DNA of 50,674 bases from JBCBEX01 sp038528235 (GTDB lineage: Bacteria; Bacteroidota; Rhodothermia; Rhodothermales; Rubricoccaceae), in contig JBCBEX010000023.1 in the NCBI GenBank assembly GCA_038528235.1, forward strand, positions 1 through 50,674, read 5' to 3'. Below the pieces are notes generated by a model, which saw nothing but the letters and a program-made list of their open reading frames with translations, searched no databases and was not told the origin of the DNA. The translations under genes and the position numbers were made by a program. Of this stretch, positions 48,396-50,674 are shown one piece after another (within the stretch, counting starts at the first letter, position 1; each line of letters starts with the position of its first letter).

Positions 48396-49769
48396 ATGCT
48401 CCTGACCCTCACGACGACCCATACTCCTGCGACGGACTTAGGGTACCTCCTCCACAAGCACCCTGCGCGGGTGCAGGCGTTCGACCTTCCGTTCGGGCAG
48501 GCGCACGTGTTCTACCCCGAGGTGAGCGACGCGCGCTGCACCGCCGCGCTGCTGCTCGACGTGGATCCCGTCGGACTCGTGCGCGGGCAGGGCGCGACGC
48601 TGGCGCAGTACGTCAACGACCGCCCCTACGTCGCGTCGTCGTTCCTGAGCGTGGCGCTCTCGAAAGTGTTCGGTACAGCGATGGGCGGACGCTGTAAGGA
48701 CCGACCCGCGCTCGTCGATACGCCGATCCCGCTGGAAGCGCGGCTGGCGGTGGTGCCCTGCCACGGCGGCGCCGACGTGCTTCGCCGCCTCTTCGAGCCG
48801 CTCGGCTATGAGGTCGAGGCCACGGGGCACGTGCTCGACGAGACGTTCCCGGCGTGGGGCGACAGCCCGTACTTCACGGTCACGCTTCGCCACACCGTCC
48901 GGCTCGCCGACCTGCTCTCGCACCTCTACGTGCTCATCCCGGTCGTCGACGGCGCGAAGCACTACTACGTCGGTGAGGACGAGGTCGACAAGCTGCTCGA
49001 CAAGGGCGCGGCGTGGCTGCCGGGCCACCCCGAGCGGGCGTTCATCACGCGGCGCTACCTCCGCTACGGCGGCCTCGCCCGGGATGCGCTGGCTCGCCTT
49101 GCCGAGGCCGACGACTCAGCGCTGCCGGACGAGGATGCGCAAGCTGCGAAGAAGGAAGCCGTAGAGCAGCCGATGCGGCTCCACGACCAGCGCCTCGATG
49201 CGGCGTGCGCGGTGCTTAAGGCGGCGGGCGCGCAGCGCGTCCTCGACCTCGGCTGCGGCGAGGGCAAGCTCGTCCGGCGGCTCCTCGACGACGCGCAGTT
49301 CACTGAGGTCGTCGGGATGGACGTGTCGGTGCGGGTGCTCGAACGGGCAAAGGCCTGGCTCGACCGGCGGCCCGAGCGGCAGCAGCGGCGCGTCCGGCTC
49401 CTGCACGGCTCGCTGCTCTACCGCGACCGTCGCCTCGACGGCTTCGACGCGGCGGCCGTGGTGGAGGTCATCGAACACCTCGACGCGCCGCGGCTGGCGG
49501 CGTTCGAGCGGACCGTCTTCGCGCACGCACGCCCCGGTACCGTTGTCGTGACGACGCCCAACCGGGAGTACAACGCGCTCTTCGAGAGCCTGCCCGCGGG
49601 TCAATTTCGCCACCCCGACCACCGCTTCGAGTGGACACGCGCCGAGTTCGCCGCGTGGGCCACGCGCCTCGCCGACGTGCATGGCTATGCCGTCCGCGTC
49701 CTGCCCATCGGCCCCGAGGACCCCGTGCACGGCGCACCATCGCAGATGGCTGTCTTCGATCAGCAGTAG
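48396..49769 (+). CDS. hen1: 3'-terminal RNA ribose 2'-O-methyltransferase Hen1
   Basis: A 457-residue bacterial Hen1. It methylates the 2'-OH of the 3' end of cleaved RNA before sealing, so the repaired RNA resists re-cleavage by ribotoxins. The N-terminal half (residues 1-245) is the Hen1-N domain that activates the Pnkp ligase. The SAM-dependent C-terminal domain has VLDLGCGEGK (282-291), metal ligands E357/E360/H361 in VEVIEHL, and a His in FRHPDHRFEWTRAEF (H409 by analogy with CthHen1 and HEN1). The ATG at 48396 starts the family homology (MLLTLTTTH). It is followed by a dispersed repeat and then pnkp, the usual two-gene RNA-repair cassette. Confidence 0.97.
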   Translation: MLLTLTTTHTPATDLGYLLHKHPARVQAFDLPFGQAHVFYPEVSDARCTAALLLDVDPVGLVRGQGATLAQYVNDRPYVASSFLSVALSKVFGTAMGGRCKDRPALVDTPIPLEARLAVVPCHGGADVLRRLFEPLGYEVEATGHVLDETFPAWGDSPYFTVTLRHTVRLADLLSHLYVLIPVVDGAKHYYVGEDEVDKLLDKGAAWLPGHPERAFITRRYLRYGGLARDALARLAEADDSALPDEDAQAAKKEAVEQPMRLHDQRLDAACAVLKAAGAQRVLDLGCGEGKLVRRLLDDAQFTEVVGMDVSVRVLERAKAWLDRRPERQQRRVRLLHGSLLYRDRRLDGFDAAAVVEVIEHLDAPRLAAFERTVFAHARPGTVVVTTPNREYNALFESLPAGQFRHPDHRFEWTRAEFAAWATRLADVHGYAVRVLPIGPEDPVHGAPSQMAVFDQQ

Positions 49770-49843
49770 GCGCCGCACTTCCCCTGACTTCCAGCCTCGT
49801 CGACTCCTCTGTGATGCTAGATCCTTATCCACACGCTCCACCT

Positions 49844-49943
49844 TGTCATGCTGAACTTGGTTCAGCATCTCAGAGAGGCTCCCAGACATCGCAGTCGTCA
49901 GAGATCCTGAAACGCCCTGTGGACTGCAAGGGGCAGGATGACA
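49844..49943 (+). repeat. 85-bp dispersed repeat, copy 3, with a 15-nt expansion
   Basis: Same ends and first hairpin as 5039 and 5456 (TGTCATGCTGAA ... CAGGATGACA), but 100 bp long. The second hairpin is disrupted: GCCCTGTGGACTGCAAGGGG replaces the short loop and the left half of its right arm. It lies between hen1 and pnkp. Confidence 0.9.
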
Positions 49944-49971
49944 CTATCGTAGCTCTCAAAGAAAACTGGGT

Positions 49972-50674
49972 ATGACCATCCAGATCCCCGAGTTCGCCTT
50001 CGTTGTGCTGATCGGCCCGAGCGGGTCGGGCAAGTCGACGTTCGCCGCGCGGCACTTTTTGCCGACCGAGGTGCTCTCGTCGGACTATTGCCGCGCGCTC
50101 GTCTCCGACGACGAGAACAGCATGGACGCCTCGCAGGACGCGTTCGACGTGCTGCACTACGTTGCGGCGAAGCGGCTGGCGCGCAAGCGGCTCACCGTCG
50201 TGGACGCGACCAACGTGCAGGCATTTGCGCGGAAAGGACTGCTCAAGCTCGCGAAGCAGTACCACGTGCTGCCCGTCGCCATCGTGCTCAACCTGCCGGA
50301 GGCGGTGTGCCAGGCGCGCAACGAGGCGCGGCCCGACCGCGACTTCGGCCTGCACGTCGTGCGCAACCACCTCCGCGACCTGAAGCGCTCGCTGCGGTAC
50401 CTCCGCAAGGAAGGCTTCCGCTACGTCCACGTCCTCACCACGCCCGAGGAGGTCGACGCGGTGACCATCGAGCGGACGCGGCTCTGGAACGACAAGCGCG
50501 ACGAGCATGGCCCGTTCGACTTCATCGGCGACGTGCACGGCTGCCGCGCCGAACTCGACGCGCTGCTGGCTGAGCTCGGCTACACGGAGGACCTCGCGCA
50601 CGTGTTCGACGGTGTCCCGGCGCTGCGTCACCCCGAGGGGCGACAGGCCTTCTTCGTAGGCGACCTTGTGGACC
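49972..50674 (+). CDS. pnkp: Polynucleotide kinase-phosphatase Pnkp, N-terminal part (cut by window edge)
   Basis: End-healing enzyme of bacterial RNA repair. The 5'-kinase domain comes first, then a metallophosphatase for 2',3'-cyclic and 3'-phosphate ends; a ligase-like adenylyltransferase is expected past the edge. About 234 residues are present. The P-loop GPSGSGKS (15-22), D38 and R41 in SSDYCR, R116 and R123 match the residues defined in Clostridium thermocellum Pnkp. The phosphatase begins FIGDVHGC with D187 and H189 at the same numbers, and FFVGDLVD follows. Together with hen1 upstream this is a complete-looking repair locus; the 3' end is not visible. Confidence 0.96.
   Translation, partial: MTIQIPEFAFVVLIGPSGSGKSTFAARHFLPTEVLSSDYCRALVSDDENSMDASQDAFDVLHYVAAKRLARKRLTVVDATNVQAFARKGLLKLAKQYHVLPVAIVLNLPEAVCQARNEARPDRDFGLHVVRNHLRDLKRSLRYLRKEGFRYVHVLTTPEEVDAVTIERTRLWNDKRDEHGPFDFIGDVHGCRAELDALLAELGYTEDLAHVFDGVPALRHPEGRQAFFVGDLVD

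Overview
The window is GC-rich and comes from an aerobic member of the Bacteroidota, most likely the Rhodothermota/Rhodothermia branch (Rubricoccus/Rubrivirga/Salinibacter-like). This is inferred from three things: several secreted proteins ending in a type IX secretion (T9SS type A) sorting domain on a high-GC background, a SusC-style TonB receptor with an N-terminal carboxypeptidase-regulatory-like domain, and the gene families present. No rRNA, CRISPR array, phage or complete insertion sequence was seen.

Layout. (1) 1-8 kb is a metal-homeostasis locus. A TonB-dependent receptor (cut by the left edge) and a periplasmic thioredoxin read leftward. A DtxR/MntR-type repressor, a TroA/ZnuA-like binding lipoprotein, an ABC ATPase and two permeases with C-terminal winged-helix tails read rightward. 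A DtxR-type operator lies between the two arms. Two cargo genes sit inside the ABC operon: a 23S-rRNA-intervening-sequence-type four-helix-bundle protein (IVP/Avd fold), and an antisense GIY-YIG nuclease between direct repeats. (2) 8.6-12.2 kb holds CcmF-type cytochrome c assembly and an ATP-grasp ligase. (3) 12.4-20.7 kb is a GlgE-pathway alpha-glucan cluster (TreS-maltokinase fusion, GlgE, divergent GlgX). (4) 20.7-23.1 kb holds an ArgD-like aminotransferase, a bacterial-PH-like protein and an AT-richer orphan gene. (5) 23.1-31.6 kb is a leftward nuoJKLM-nhaD-phhB-nuoN operon. (6) 31.9-45.3 kb holds four large secreted proteins (esterase, vWA protein, repeat protein, M12B-like metalloprotease), an orphan sorting-domain fragment and tRNA-Ala(CGC). 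(7) 45.6-50.7 kb holds aconitase and the Hen1/Pnkp RNA-repair pair, with Pnkp cut by the right edge.

The strongest unexplained signal is a family of intercistronic palindromes. Each arm is built from tandem 7-nt (once 8-nt) words, and the word differs from locus to locus. They occupy five junctions in and next to the nuo operon, the ccmF upstream region, and the metal-transport operon. In the transport operon, the two halves of one such palindrome (21-nt perfect complements) enclose the whole four-helix-bundle gene. This is the architecture of a 23S rRNA intervening sequence, but inside a protein-coding operon. The word palindromes elsewhere look like empty versions of the same structure. A second family is an 85-bp repeat with two conserved hairpins and a variable core. 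A third is a cloverleaf-like palindrome of about 115 bp just after two unrelated stop codons.
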